Program-made: the position numbers and the translations under genes | In this document: positions 1 through 8,609 of the stretch, in pieces | How positions within the stretch are numbered: the stretch's first letter is position 1 | How the letters are laid out: the number at the start of each line of letters is the position of its first letter | DNA from: Paenibacillus hamazuiensis | Lineage (GTDB): Bacteria; Bacillota; Bacilli; Paenibacillales; NBRC-103111 | Assembly: GCF_023276405.1 (NCBI RefSeq) | Contig: NZ_JALRMO010000001.1 | Coordinates: 3,782,001 to 3,846,000, forward strand | Reading direction: 5' to 3' | Length of the DNA: 64,000 nucleotides | Notes under the pieces: model-generated | Database searches by the model: none | Told to the model about the DNA's origin: nothing | The model's input: the letters and a program-made list of their open reading frames with translations, nothing else

Positions 1-285
1 GACCATGTATTCGAAACCGGCTGCTTCGTCGTAAAACAATACCCGCGGAGCAGATATTTTTCCCTCCAGCCAATCCATCCGCAGCTTCGCCGCAAACAGC
101 GGCTCCCGGCTCGGTACCGGACATATTTTCAGAAATGCCGCCGATCCGTCCTGCTGATCAAGCCGATATGTGGAGGCTCCGGAGTAAGGAGCGTAGATAG
201 GCGACCAAACGCACGCTTCCGTCATCCGCTTCAGCTTCTCCGGCATATGCTGCCGCCATGGTTGATACTGATCGTTATTCATCAT
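1..285 (-). CDS. Aminoglycoside phosphotransferase-like kinase, N-terminal part (cut by window edge)
   Basis: Reads from an ATG at 283-285 and runs off the left edge, so only about 95 N-terminal residues are visible. The segment has the small-lobe pattern of APH/choline-kinase-like phosphotransferases: a strand ending SGASTYRL, then AAFLKICP with the expected ATP-contacting lysine, then a helix LRMDWLEGK followed by a PRVLFYDE strand. The catalytic HGD and DxD motifs would lie outside the window. Its ATG overlaps the upstream gene's TGA as ATGA, so translation is probably coupled. The family phosphorylates aminoglycosides or other small hydroxylated substrates; whether this one gives resistance cannot be judged. 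Confidence 0.7.
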   Translation of the reverse strand, partial: MMNNDQYQPWRQHMPEKLKRMTEACVWSPIYAPYSGASTYRLDQQDGSAAFLKICPVPSREPLFAAKLRMDWLEGKISAPRVLFYDEAAGFEYMV

Positions 286-602
286 TTGCCCCCCAGCCAC
301 GATCCGCTCATGGACCAAGCAAGTATATTTTTCCTGAATTCTATCAACTCTTCCTCGGATCCGAAAATGATTATGCCGGAATAACCCGAAGATCCCGGGT
401 CCAGCAGTTGACCGATTATCTCTTCATCCAGATAAGGGTTTCCTGCTATAAACTCGTCGATTTCCCGATCGGTCGGCTCGCCCTCGATAAATCTGTCCGG
501 GCCGCCGCGATTGTCGCTTACCGCCTTTCGGCGCTGCTCCATCGAATGCTCCATGATCTCCGAGACAATGCCCCGCAGATCGGCTGCAGTCAGCTGCTTC
601 AT
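282..602 (-). CDS. Small protein of unknown function (106 aa)
   Basis: I do not recognise the family. The start MKQLTAADLR is chosen because AAAGGACA lies just upstream; a longer reading frame to 737 would overlap the phosphoesterase gene. The protein is acidic and largely helical at the N terminus (EIMEHSMEQRRKAV), ends in a strand-like SGIIIFGSEEE segment, and has no signal peptide or membrane segment. It sits 40 bases after the phosphoesterase and shares ATGA with the phosphotransferase-like gene, so the three probably form one transcript. Confidence 0.6.
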   Translation of the reverse strand: MKQLTAADLRGIVSEIMEHSMEQRRKAVSDNRGGPDRFIEGEPTDREIDEFIAGNPYLDEEIIGQLLDPGSSGYSGIIIFGSEEELIEFRKNILAWSMSGSWLGGK

Positions 603-642
603 TGTCCTTTCGCACCTCTTTGAATCTGCGAATCTATTAAAG

Positions 643-1395
643 CTATCCGGCCGACTTACTGAAGGAATAGGCAAACTCCGCCCGGCGGACAGCCAGTTCG
701 AAAAGCTCGACGTCCGGCATCGCCCGCTGCTTGGCAACGCGGATGACCTTCTCGATATCGTAGCTGACGCGGCGGATTTGCACGCTCATATTTGCACCTT
801 GAATATCTACGATCGAGTAACTGGCGCGATTATCCCCGTCAAAAGGGAGGCCGATGCTTCCGCAATTCACGATCGTTCTGCCCCCGGCGTTTCGCGTAAA
901 CGCATGATGAATATGCCCGAAGCATACGAGCCGGGTCGCTTCGTGCCGATGGAGAGCAGCCAGCTCCTCCGGCGGCGCCCACGGCCAAACGATTTTGGCC
1001 AGCGCTCCCGGCGCGGCATGATAAAGCTCCGTCTGCATATCGTCTGCAAAAAAAGTATGTTCCGCCGGCCAGCCGCCGATCCATCTCTGCTCCGCCGACG
1101 ACAGAAGCCGTTTGTTGTATTCGAACGATCTGACGTTCATCGCTTCCTTGTCGTTTTTCGGCTGCCAATCGGAAACCTCGGCATACCTCGCAAAATAATC
1201 GTCGTGGTTTCCGCGGATCGACACAAGCGGGTTGAGCCCGCTTAGCAGCTCGGCGCATTCCGCCGGCTGAGGCCCGCGCATCACCAAATCGCCGAGAAAA
1301 ACGACGGCATCCGGACTTTGTTCCCGCAAATCGCGAATGACCTCTTCAAACGCAACGGCATTTCCATGTGTATCCGAAATCATGGCAAGACGCAT
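643..1395 (-). CDS. Metallophosphoesterase, YfcE/calcineurin-like family
   Basis: About 250 residues. Metal-binding motifs appear in canonical order: MISDTHGN near the N terminus, FLGDLVMRG, RGNHDDYF and later CFGHIHHAFTRN, followed by VNCGSIGLP. This is the calcineurin-like dinuclear phosphodiesterase/phosphatase fold, close to the YfcE and MJ0936 groups. Substrate is unknown; family members hydrolyse phosphodiesters such as cyclic nucleotides or bis-pNPP. The start at 1395 is preferred because AAGGAG lies about ten bases upstream and the D-x-H motif begins within a few residues. It is the first gene of a likely three-gene minus-strand unit. Confidence 0.85.
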   Translation of the reverse strand: MRLAMISDTHGNAVAFEEVIRDLREQSPDAVVFLGDLVMRGPQPAECAELLSGLNPLVSIRGNHDDYFARYAEVSDWQPKNDKEAMNVRSFEYNKRLLSSAEQRWIGGWPAEHTFFADDMQTELYHAAPGALAKIVWPWAPPEELAALHRHEATRLVCFGHIHHAFTRNAGGRTIVNCGSIGLPFDGDNRASYSIVDIQGANMSVQIRRVSYDIEKVIRVAKQRAMPDVELFELAVRRAEFAYSFSKSAG

Positions 1396-1497
1396 TGTAC
1401 CGGCTCCTTCTGCAACCGAATGGAAACGATTATAGGCGCAGGAATATAATTCCATGGATTATTATACCGAATGTACGTTCGTTTCTCAAGGGACCGT

Positions 1498-3075
1498 TTA
1501 TGAAAACATTTTGTTCAGCACCGGTATTCGCCTTATATCTTTGCTTCGCAGCGTTTTCGTCGCGATCAGGGCGCTAACGTATACGAGGAAAGCCATGCCC
1601 GCCGAAGCGGCCACATCCCATGCGAGCTGAACCCCCGAATTTCGCAAAAAAGCAAACGTCGCCTGTCCGCAAAGCGCTGTCGCCGCGAGGCAAATCCCTA
1701 CCTTGGCCAAATAACGCGCGTCCACGGAAAACCCGATGTAACCGGATACCGAAAAAAAGTTAAGCAAGGTGATGACGCAAATGCCGAAATTCATGCCGAG
1801 CGCCACGCCGTAAATCCCCCAATGCGAGCCGAAAATGTAAATCGCGATCGCTTTGAGCAGCGTCGCCATGATGAAGTTCCACATCGCCGTCTTGATTTTG
1901 CCGAGACCAAGCAGAATAGCGTGAAGCGGAGCTTCGAAATATTGCAGAAAATATACCGGCGCCAGCAGCTTTAGCAAATTGCCCGCCTCCGGCGCACGGT
2001 AAAACATCGTCGTCAGAGGCACCGCCCACACGTACAAAACGATCGTTATCGGCGCGCCGACGATGAGCGCCAGCTTCATCGCCTGATCCATCCGCTGCAA
2101 AATAAGCCGTTTATTTTGCCTGATGCCGGCTTCGCTGATCGCCGGAATAAGCGCGTCGGACAGCGAGTGCATGATGAAGCCGGGAAACGCGAGCAATGGA
2201 AAGGCGCAGCCGAGCAGCAGCCCGTACTGCTTGGTCGCAAGAGCCGTGCCGACTCCCGCTACGGCCAGGCTTTTGGTGACAAGAATCGGCTGAAGCGCCC
2301 GATAAATGGAATAAAACAGCCCTTGCCCCGTCGTCGGCAGGCCGATATGCAGAAGCTCGAGCAGCGTGCGCCTGTCGGACGGGAGCTGCGGGGAAGCACT
2401 TGCCGCCACGGTCATGGATGCAGTCGAGGCCGCTTTTTTCCTGTACGCCCGGAACATGAGCAGCAAATAAAGCAGCCCGGTCGCTTCGCCGATGACGGTG
2501 CCGGCCATCACGCCCGCTGCCGCGTATTCCACCCCGTAGGGCAGCAAAAATTGAACCAGCGCCATCACAAGTGGCAGCCTCACGATTTGCTCGGCGACCT
2601 CGGAGAAAGCAAGCGGCTTCATGTTTTGTTTTCCGCGAAAATATCCTTTGATCACGGAGGAAACGGCGACGAGCGGCACGATCGGAATCATCGCCAGCAT
2701 CGCATAATAAGCTCTTTGGTCGGTAAGGTAGTGCGACGCGATAATTTTCGAGCCGAGCAAAAAAAGCAGCGTGAGCACGATGCCGATCGTGCCGGTGACG
2801 GCCAGGGACACCCGCAATATGCGCTTCACCTTCGCGGAATCCCCCTCCGCCTCCGCTTCCGCAACCAGCTTGGAGATCGCCACCGGCAGACCCAACCCGG
2901 TAAGCGTAACGACAATCGGGATGAGCGGATGCGCCATCATCAGCAGTCCGATTCCCTCCGCGCCCAAAAATCGCGCCAACACGATGCTGTTCACAAATCC
3001 GAGCATCCGTATGACGAACGCCGATACCGTCAAAATGAACGTACCCTGCACAAAGCTTTGTTTTTGGCTCATCAT
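1498..3075 (-). CDS. SpoVB-like oligosaccharide/lipid flippase (MATE/MVF superfamily)
   Basis: About 525 residues with many hydrophobic segments, beginning SFVQGTFILTVSAFVIRMLG and continuing with ARFLGAEGIGLLMMAHPL, as in stage V sporulation protein B and related polysaccharide flippases (usual length near 520). These proteins move lipid-linked glycans across the membrane; SpoVB is needed for spore cortex formation. The start MMSQKQ is chosen because GGAGAG lies seven bases upstream; a longer frame upstream has no such site. It is followed by the phosphoesterase after about 100 bases. Paenibacillus genomes carry several paralogues, so this need not be SpoVB itself. Confidence 0.8.
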   Translation of the reverse strand: MMSQKQSFVQGTFILTVSAFVIRMLGFVNSIVLARFLGAEGIGLLMMAHPLIPIVVTLTGLGLPVAISKLVAEAEAEGDSAKVKRILRVSLAVTGTIGIVLTLLFLLGSKIIASHYLTDQRAYYAMLAMIPIVPLVAVSSVIKGYFRGKQNMKPLAFSEVAEQIVRLPLVMALVQFLLPYGVEYAAAGVMAGTVIGEATGLLYLLLMFRAYRKKAASTASMTVAASASPQLPSDRRTLLELLHIGLPTTGQGLFYSIYRALQPILVTKSLAVAGVGTALATKQYGLLLGCAFPLLAFPGFIMHSLSDALIPAISEAGIRQNKRLILQRMDQAMKLALIVGAPITIVLYVWAVPLTTMFYRAPEAGNLLKLLAPVYFLQYFEAPLHAILLGLGKIKTAMWNFIMATLLKAIAIYIFGSHWGIYGVALGMNFGICVITLLNFFSVSGYIGFSVDARYLAKVGICLAATALCGQATFAFLRNSGVQLAWDVAASAGMAFLVYVSALIATKTLRSKDIRRIPVLNKMFS

Positions 3076-3457
3076 TAATCTCTCCATGTCCTGATTTCTT
3101 GTCCGATTTTTGCGTTCAAAGGTAAATATATTCGCGGACATGTACATGCAGTACATGGAGCTTGGATCTTCTGGAGGAGGACGGCGGCCGGACGTTTGGA
3201 ATAAGCCCAAAAATTGCAAATATCCATCTGCCAATCGCCCCCGGAGGGACAAATAAACGCAGCCGCTTGGTTTATTCTTTCTGTAAACGGTCGATTTTAG
3301 GCGGGATGAACGGAATTGTACAAGATTTTGCGCTTATGCAGCGGGAAATCGGAACTGGAACCTATGATAATACAAGAGAATGCGCTTAACGGCAAAAAAC
3401 TCCGTCAACGAAACCGGTTCGTCGGCGAAGTTTTTGGAAAAATAAGGTGCTTAGGCG
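3076..3457. other. Intergenic region, nothing recognised
   Basis: About 380 bases between the DUF3892 gene and the flippase gene. The promoter of the flippase should lie here, but I see no clear operator, RNA element or strong terminator. Short frames here have no supporting ribosome binding site. Confidence 0.5.
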
Positions 3458-4747
3458 TTAAAACCGCGGCAAGTTGGACAGGTTGTTGCTGGGATCGCCG
3501 TCAGGGTACGATCGGAGCGTTTTTTGGCCTTCCCGGTTTCTGCCGGTGTTGACGTCTTCGATCAGGCCCGCCTCCGCCATCGCAATGGCATGGGCGATCG
3601 ATACGACCGAGCCGTCCTGGAATTTGACGGCGCTGATGCCGCCGTTTTCATAGTGAACCGCCTGGATGATCGCCTTGTTCGGATCGATCGTATGCGGCCC
3701 TTTGCCGTACTGCGTGCCGTCGCGCATAAACGTACCGTATTGGACGGGTTGGCCGTTTGGTCCATAGCCGGTGTAGCCGCCCTGGAAGCCGACATTGCGG
3801 TCGTCGGCATTGTTGATGCCGGTGTTGCGCCGGCCGTACTCCGCATTCGGATCGCCGGACGATCCCGGAATCGGCATGCCTCGGCTGCCTTCAAACGATT
3901 GCGTTCCGTAATTGCGGGCTTGCTGCATAAACGACGACGTGTGCGCGCTCTGGCCGGCCGTTGCGCCGTACGTTGGCGTCGCTTGCGAACCCGCGCCGGC
4001 CATGCCGCCGCCCCATTGCGACGTCTGCGCGCTCTGGCCGGCCGTTGCGCCGTACGTTGGCGTCGCTTGCGAGCCCGCGCCGGCCATACCGCCGCCCCAT
4101 TGCGACGTCTGCGCGCTCTGGCCGGCCGTTGCGCCGTACGTTGGCGTCGCTTGCGAGCCCGCACCGGCCATACCGCCGCCCCATTGCGACGTCTGCGCTC
4201 CTTGGCCGGCCGATGCGTCGTACGTTTGCGTCGGCTGCGAGCCCGCTCCGGTCATGCCGCCGCCCCATTGCGACGTCTGCGCTCCTTGGCCGGCCGATGC
4301 GCCGTACGTTTGCGTCGGCTGCGAGCCCGCGCCGGTCATGCCGCCGCCCCATTGCGACGTCTGCGCTCCTTGGCCGGCTGTTGCACCGTACGTTTGCGTC
4401 GGCTGCGAGCCTGCGCCGGCCATGCCGCCGCCCCATTGCGACGTCTGCGCTCCTTGGCCGGCCGATGCACCGTACGTTTGCGTCGGCTGCGCTCCTTCGC
4501 TCAGCATCGCACCGGAGGCCGAATACGCCACGCCCGCTCCGGTCATCGTCCCGCGCGATTGGGTTTGCCGGCTTCCGCCGGTTTCCTGCGCGACCTGGCG
4601 GTAGTCCGGGATCGGCTCCCCATTCCAGGCAAAATTTCCGTTGTGCGTAGGCTCAGACGCGTTTTCATAATCCCGGTCTGCACCTGGCGCTGCGTTCGCT
4701 GCTTGACTTTGCGAATAATCCTGCTGCATCTGTTTTCGTCTTGGCAT
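3458..4747 (-). CDS. DUF3892-domain protein with 28-residue tandem repeats
   Basis: About 429 residues. The N terminus is polar and Gln/Asn-rich (MPRRKQMQQDYSQSQ). The centre carries six near-identical 28-residue units built on TSQWGGGMAGAGS and TYGATAGQ, plus a partial first unit. The C-terminal 80 residues match DUF3892: IIQAVHYENGGISAVKFQDG, then AIAMAEAGLIEDVNTGRN and RSYPDGDPSNNLSNLP. DUF3892 has no established biochemical role. The start at 4747 has AAAGGAG eleven bases upstream. No signal peptide or membrane segment is visible. The Gly/Ser/Gln-rich repeats look intrinsically disordered, and copy number may vary between strains. Confidence 0.8.
   Translation of the reverse strand: MPRRKQMQQDYSQSQAANAAPGADRDYENASEPTHNGNFAWNGEPIPDYRQVAQETGGSRQTQSRGTMTGAGVAYSASGAMLSEGAQPTQTYGASAGQGAQTSQWGGGMAGAGSQPTQTYGATAGQGAQTSQWGGGMTGAGSQPTQTYGASAGQGAQTSQWGGGMTGAGSQPTQTYDASAGQGAQTSQWGGGMAGAGSQATPTYGATAGQSAQTSQWGGGMAGAGSQATPTYGATAGQSAQTSQWGGGMAGAGSQATPTYGATAGQSAHTSSFMQQARNYGTQSFEGSRGMPIPGSSGDPNAEYGRRNTGINNADDRNVGFQGGYTGYGPNGQPVQYGTFMRDGTQYGKGPHTIDPNKAIIQAVHYENGGISAVKFQDGSVVSIAHAIAMAEAGLIEDVNTGRNREGQKTLRSYPDGDPSNNLSNLPRF
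3950..4495 (-). repeat. 84-bp tandem repeat inside the DUF3892 gene
   Basis: The block CCCCATTGCGACGTCTGCG recurs every 84 bases (for example at 4011 and 4095), giving six full units and a partial one. Because 84 is a multiple of three the units stay in frame and also keep several other frames open on both strands, which produces long spurious reading frames. Units fall into two sequence classes (ATPTYGATAGQSA and PTQTYGASAGQGA), suggesting local duplication after divergence. Confidence 0.95.
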
Positions 4748-4922
4748 CGGTAGATCGGCTCCTTTATAGCTCGATTCGATAAAGCTACCGATAGGGTGCG
4801 CAGGTGCAGTGGAAATTATACCCATGAGTTAAAATTCAAGTACTTGCTCCTCTCCCGCCGTCAATCAGTTGCGTTTCGGCGTAGCGGGAATCGCTACGTC
4901 GCCTGGTACTCAGGACACCAGA

Positions 4923-5026
4923 CCATTCGTTATTTTGTGTGATTTTTCGAATACAACAGTTTGGAACTAACGCAAAAAGAAATTTATTACTGATTTTTCA
5001 TACATATTGCTCGACTTTACCGTCCC
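4923..5026 (+). repeat. Dispersed intergenic repeat, copy A
   Basis: Begins CCATTCGTTATTTTGTGTG and ends at CTTTACCGTCCC. It matches, at roughly 80 percent by eye, the reverse complement of 41733-41834. Between 5040 and 5120 two further degenerate modules starting GATTTTTC follow in tandem. No reading frame is shared between copies. It fills most of the 418-base gap between the DUF3892 gene and the glycosidase gene. Confidence 0.75.
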
Positions 5027-5165
5027 AGAGTATATATGTATATGATTTTTCGTGCAAATTGCTCTGTTTTACGATCCTAGCACAACTTCTATACGATTTT
5101 TCATACATATTCCACACGTAAGGAAATCCTCGGCTATACAATCGTTAAACCTGCAGAACGCGCCA

Positions 5166-6191
5166 TTAAGGAGCGATAGGAATCACCATATTCCACGTAT
5201 TTTCAGCATTTTGGAACCCGCCCGGGCCGTCGGCCGTAGCCGCGAACAGATGCGTCGGACGCCCGTCCTGGAACAGCAAAAACGGCCGCTCGAAGCTGCC
5301 CATCGTCGTCGTGGAGCCGTCGTCCCAGCGGACGACCCGGGAATACGCCTTCGGATGGTCGAACAGCTTCCAGTCGAGGCCATTCGCGGAATAGGCGTGA
5401 ATGCCGGCATGCTTTTCTCCGCAGATGTTGCCGTCCATGTCTTTTGCAATCAGCTCGTAGCCCTGCTCCGTTTTCCAAATGAACGGATCCTCGAGATGAA
5501 ATTCGGAGGGCGGAAATACCGGCTCTTCGCTTACGACCCGATACGGGCCGAGGTAATGGTCCGCACGTGCAGCGCCGATCGTCATTTTGCCGTGAACGTT
5601 TCCTTCGTAACGGCGCGCCTTGTAGATCAGCAGCACGGAGCCGTCCTCGTGTATGCACGGCGCCGGGTTGGACGTGAGGAAGCTGTCGAACTTGCCCGGC
5701 CGGGTCGGCATGACGGGCGCATCCTTCCGCTCCCACGGGCCGAAGACGCTTTTCGCCGTGGCGACGCCGATCCGCTTGTTTGCACGGGCGACGATCGTGC
5801 GCGGATCGCTGAGGCCGAGGGACTCTCCGGGAGCGACATCCGGCAGCGGGCTGGTCGAGCCCATATAGTACAGCACATAAGTGTCACCGTGCTTCGTAAT
5901 ATGAGGATTGTGCGAGCTGCGGCCGTCCCAATATTCGGCTCCTCTGGCCGGAAAAACGACTTCCTGGAACTCATACGGGCCTTCCGGCGTATCGGATACC
6001 GCCCTGACGATTTCGGAGGCGACGAGCCAGCCCGGGTGAAACGGCAGATGCTTCGGCCAGCGGGAGGCAAACATATGAAACCGGCCGTCCTCCCCCTTGA
6101 TAACCGATCCGCACCATACCCAGTAGCCTTCCATCCGGAACCCTCCGTTTTTCGGAGCCGGAAGCAGTTTTTCATACAAGCTTCTAGTCAA
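5166..6191 (-). CDS. Five-bladed beta-propeller glycoside hydrolase (GH43/GH117-like)
   Basis: About 341 residues of beta-propeller type: repeated strands such as YWVWCGSVIKGEDGRFHMFA, NPHITKHGDTYVLYYMGS, NPAPCIHEDGSVLLIYKA and EDPFIWKTEQGYELIAKD resemble GH43, GH117 and GH130-type proteins. The acidic residues in HNPHI, SNPAPCI and EDPFIW contexts are candidate active-site positions. No signal peptide is seen, so it probably acts in the cytoplasm on imported oligosaccharides. The start is uncertain: I favour TTG at 6191, with GAAGGGGA upstream, just after the GH95-like gene; the next ATG is at 6134. It is the last gene of the locus. Confidence 0.7.
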   Translation of the reverse strand: MTRSLYEKLLPAPKNGGFRMEGYWVWCGSVIKGEDGRFHMFASRWPKHLPFHPGWLVASEIVRAVSDTPEGPYEFQEVVFPARGAEYWDGRSSHNPHITKHGDTYVLYYMGSTSPLPDVAPGESLGLSDPRTIVARANKRIGVATAKSVFGPWERKDAPVMPTRPGKFDSFLTSNPAPCIHEDGSVLLIYKARRYEGNVHGKMTIGAARADHYLGPYRVVSEEPVFPPSEFHLEDPFIWKTEQGYELIAKDMDGNICGEKHAGIHAYSANGLDWKLFDHPKAYSRVVRWDDGSTTTMGSFERPFLLFQDGRPTHLFAATADGPGGFQNAENTWNMVIPIAP

Positions 6192-6237
6192 CGCAATCAC
6201 TTCCCCTTCATTAACGTAAAAATCAAGCCCAACCCGC

Positions 6238-8535
6238 TCACACGATCGGCAGCCCGTAAAGCCGCCAAGGTTTCTTGCCGCCGAAGTAGCCGCACAGGTG
6301 CGGGGTCGCCGGCAGCGGCCTAATCTCCCATCGGCCCGGCCCATCTTCGACGCCTTGCGCTTCCGCCGCTTTCGCACCGGCTCTCTGGCGCTCCCCGGCC
6401 GGTTCCGCACCGCCTATCGGCGACGCAATGCCGCGCTGCTCGGCGTCTGCGCAGTATAACACCGCCTCCTCGCCTTGCGCGAGGTCCAGCTCAAACACGC
6501 CGCCGCCAAGCGTCCGCAGCTTGGCGGAATCGATACCGGCGAGTCGGACGTCGCCTGCCAGATCGGTCTTGAGCCGGCAGGGCTCGCCGGCCAAGCTTTG
6601 GACGCGGATCCACGTCGTGGTGCCGCCGGAGCGCACCGCGCTTACCTGAAAGCCGCCTTCGGCCCGCAGGTCGTGGAACACGGCATCCTGCCACTCGGAC
6701 GGAACAGCCGGAAACACGCGAATCTCCGCGCCCCAGCTTTGCAGCAGCATATCGTGGATCGCTTCGGCTCCGGCGAGCGGCGTCTCGATGACCGGCCCGG
6801 CTTCTTTATACATTGTGTTCGGCTTAATGATATGCATCAGCGTTTTCACATACTTCAAAGCTTCATCGCCTAATCCGACCGTCGCGGCAATCGAGGCGGC
6901 GCCGGTAAACGTAAAGCCGCGCAGGTCGCCTTCGCGCGAAAGCCAATGGCGCAGCGAGCGAACGATCAACTCCCGCTCCTCCGGCGTATCGCCGCTGATG
7001 ATATGCAGCGGGAAAGCCGCCATCAGATGGCTGAAATGCCGGTGACCGAACTCGAGCGGCTGATCTCTGCCGATCATAAAGCCGGTTTCGTCCACCGGCA
7101 GCGGCGTCAGCCGCTCCAGCGTATCCTTCCACCGTTCGCCGGCCTCATCCTGTACGTCTAATATATCACAAATGCGCAGCAGCGTTTGACAGCCCCAGCG
7201 CAGTAACGCCAAATCGTAATGCGTGTCCGGCACGGTCATTTGCAGGAAGGAGCCGTACTCCGGCGAAGTCATCGCCGGCAAATGCAGCTTGCCGTCCTCT
7301 CCTTCCTCCAGCAAGTGCAAATAGTACTGCACGGTACGCTTCAGCAGCGGATACAAGAACGTCTCCAGCATCCCACGGTCCATCGAATGCCGGTAATGCC
7401 GCCATAAATTGTGGCATATCCACGCCAAGTTGCCAACCTCGTCGCCGACCGGAGCAACCAAATCGTAGCTCATGCTGCGGCCGAGCCCTGCCGAGTCCTC
7501 GCGATACTTCTCCGGCACATTGCGGATCAGGTTATCGATATTGCTCTTGAAACCGCGAACGAGCGATTCGCCGATCCCCAGCCTGCCCGACGTATACACC
7601 GGGGAGTAGCTCATCTGCACGTTCATGTTGAACCAAACTCCGGCCCACGGAGTCGGCGCAAGCCACGGCCCCTGATTGTCCATGATCATCCCGTCCGCCC
7701 GCGTCGCGGATGCGAGCTTGTACATTTGAATCCAGTAAAACCCTTCGAGCAGCGTATCCGGAATGGAAATGAAGCTTTGGCGGTAATAGTCGTGCCACCA
7801 GCTGCGATGGTTCTTCACCCACGTATCCCATGGATGCGCAGCCGCCCCGCGGACGGCGTTTTCCGCGCCAAGCTGCGCAGCTTCATCATGACCGTTAAAA
7901 ATCGACAGCCACAGCCGGCGCGCTCCCTCTTCGGACGCGCTTTCCGTCCAAGCGGTAACGCAGCCGCCGCCAAGCTCGAACGTTTGCACGCCGATCGTCA
8001 GCCCGTCCTCCTTCTCGGAACGAACGACTTCCGTCTTCGGAATATATTGATTGAGGTTGAATCCGTCGGCATTTTTCAGCACAGGGTCGACCTCGCTGTA
8101 CGGGTACCACGTCATCCTCGCGCCTTGTTCACCTTCGCTCGTTTCGAGCTCGACAGCCAGCACCGGCTCCCGGCTGTGCACGAACGCGCGAACCTTCGCC
8201 GTCCCGACCGTCGTCGTAATTTCCGCACGCATCTCCGCATTCCAAAGGTCGATCCGGATGCTCGACGGTTGGTAATACCAGCCTGCCAATTCCAAATGCA
8301 GTTCGCCTACCGGGACGCGTGGCGGATAACCTTTCGGCCTGCGCGCCGTCACGTCCGTGCGCCCGAGCACAAACCTGAGCACGTTGCGTTTATTGCGGTG
8401 CTCCTCGCTGTAGATCATCGCGCCGATCATGCCGTTTCCGATAAACGCCCCTTCGTCCCACGAAACCGGCTTGACCGACCAGGTCATGTCGTGCCGCGCC
8501 ATAAAGGACGGCCAGTCGATATTGTTTTGAATCAC
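6238..8535 (-). CDS. GH95-like glycoside hydrolase (alpha-L-fucosidase/galactosidase family)
   Basis: About 765 residues. It has the layout of GH95 enzymes: an N-terminal beta-sandwich (SWDEGAFIGNGMIGAMIY, typical of the family), a central (alpha/alpha)6 barrel with WFNMNVQMSYSP providing the N-x-N pair, MTSPEYG providing the candidate general acid Glu, HRHFSHLMAAFP, and a C-terminal beta domain. GH95 enzymes release alpha-1,2-L-fucose or L-galactose from glycans. There is no signal peptide, so it likely acts inside the cell. The start is GTG at 8535 with AAAGGGGA eight bases upstream. It follows the lipoprotein gene after a hairpin and precedes the propeller hydrolase. Confidence 0.75.
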   Translation of the reverse strand: MIQNNIDWPSFMARHDMTWSVKPVSWDEGAFIGNGMIGAMIYSEEHRNKRNVLRFVLGRTDVTARRPKGYPPRVPVGELHLELAGWYYQPSSIRIDLWNAEMRAEITTTVGTAKVRAFVHSREPVLAVELETSEGEQGARMTWYPYSEVDPVLKNADGFNLNQYIPKTEVVRSEKEDGLTIGVQTFELGGGCVTAWTESASEEGARRLWLSIFNGHDEAAQLGAENAVRGAAAHPWDTWVKNHRSWWHDYYRQSFISIPDTLLEGFYWIQMYKLASATRADGMIMDNQGPWLAPTPWAGVWFNMNVQMSYSPVYTSGRLGIGESLVRGFKSNIDNLIRNVPEKYREDSAGLGRSMSYDLVAPVGDEVGNLAWICHNLWRHYRHSMDRGMLETFLYPLLKRTVQYYLHLLEEGEDGKLHLPAMTSPEYGSFLQMTVPDTHYDLALLRWGCQTLLRICDILDVQDEAGERWKDTLERLTPLPVDETGFMIGRDQPLEFGHRHFSHLMAAFPLHIISGDTPEERELIVRSLRHWLSREGDLRGFTFTGAASIAATVGLGDEALKYVKTLMHIIKPNTMYKEAGPVIETPLAGAEAIHDMLLQSWGAEIRVFPAVPSEWQDAVFHDLRAEGGFQVSAVRSGGTTTWIRVQSLAGEPCRLKTDLAGDVRLAGIDSAKLRTLGGGVFELDLAQGEEAVLYCADAEQRGIASPIGGAEPAGERQRAGAKAAEAQGVEDGPGRWEIRPLPATPHLCGYFGGKKPWRLYGLPIV

Positions 8536-8568
8536 CGTAATATTCCCCTTTCTCCGCTTCGTAAAGAA

Positions 8569-8599
8569 GGCGGGACTCCGCCCAAGGAGCTGTCCCGCC
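8569..8599 (-). terminator. Intercistronic hairpin between lipoprotein and GH95-like genes
   Basis: GGCGGGAC pairs with GTCCCGCC around a GC-rich loop, and on the minus strand is followed by a pyrimidine run TTCTTT. It could partly stop transcription or protect the 3' end of the lipoprotein message, raising binding protein over enzyme, as is usual in ABC operons. Confidence 0.6.
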
Positions 8600-8609
8600 G
8601 CCAATTCGC

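Noticed and set aside
3524-4753. Plus-strand frame of 409 codons opposite the DUF3892 gene
   Set aside because: Arg/Leu-rich shadow created by the 84-base repeats; the minus strand has a recognised domain and a good start.
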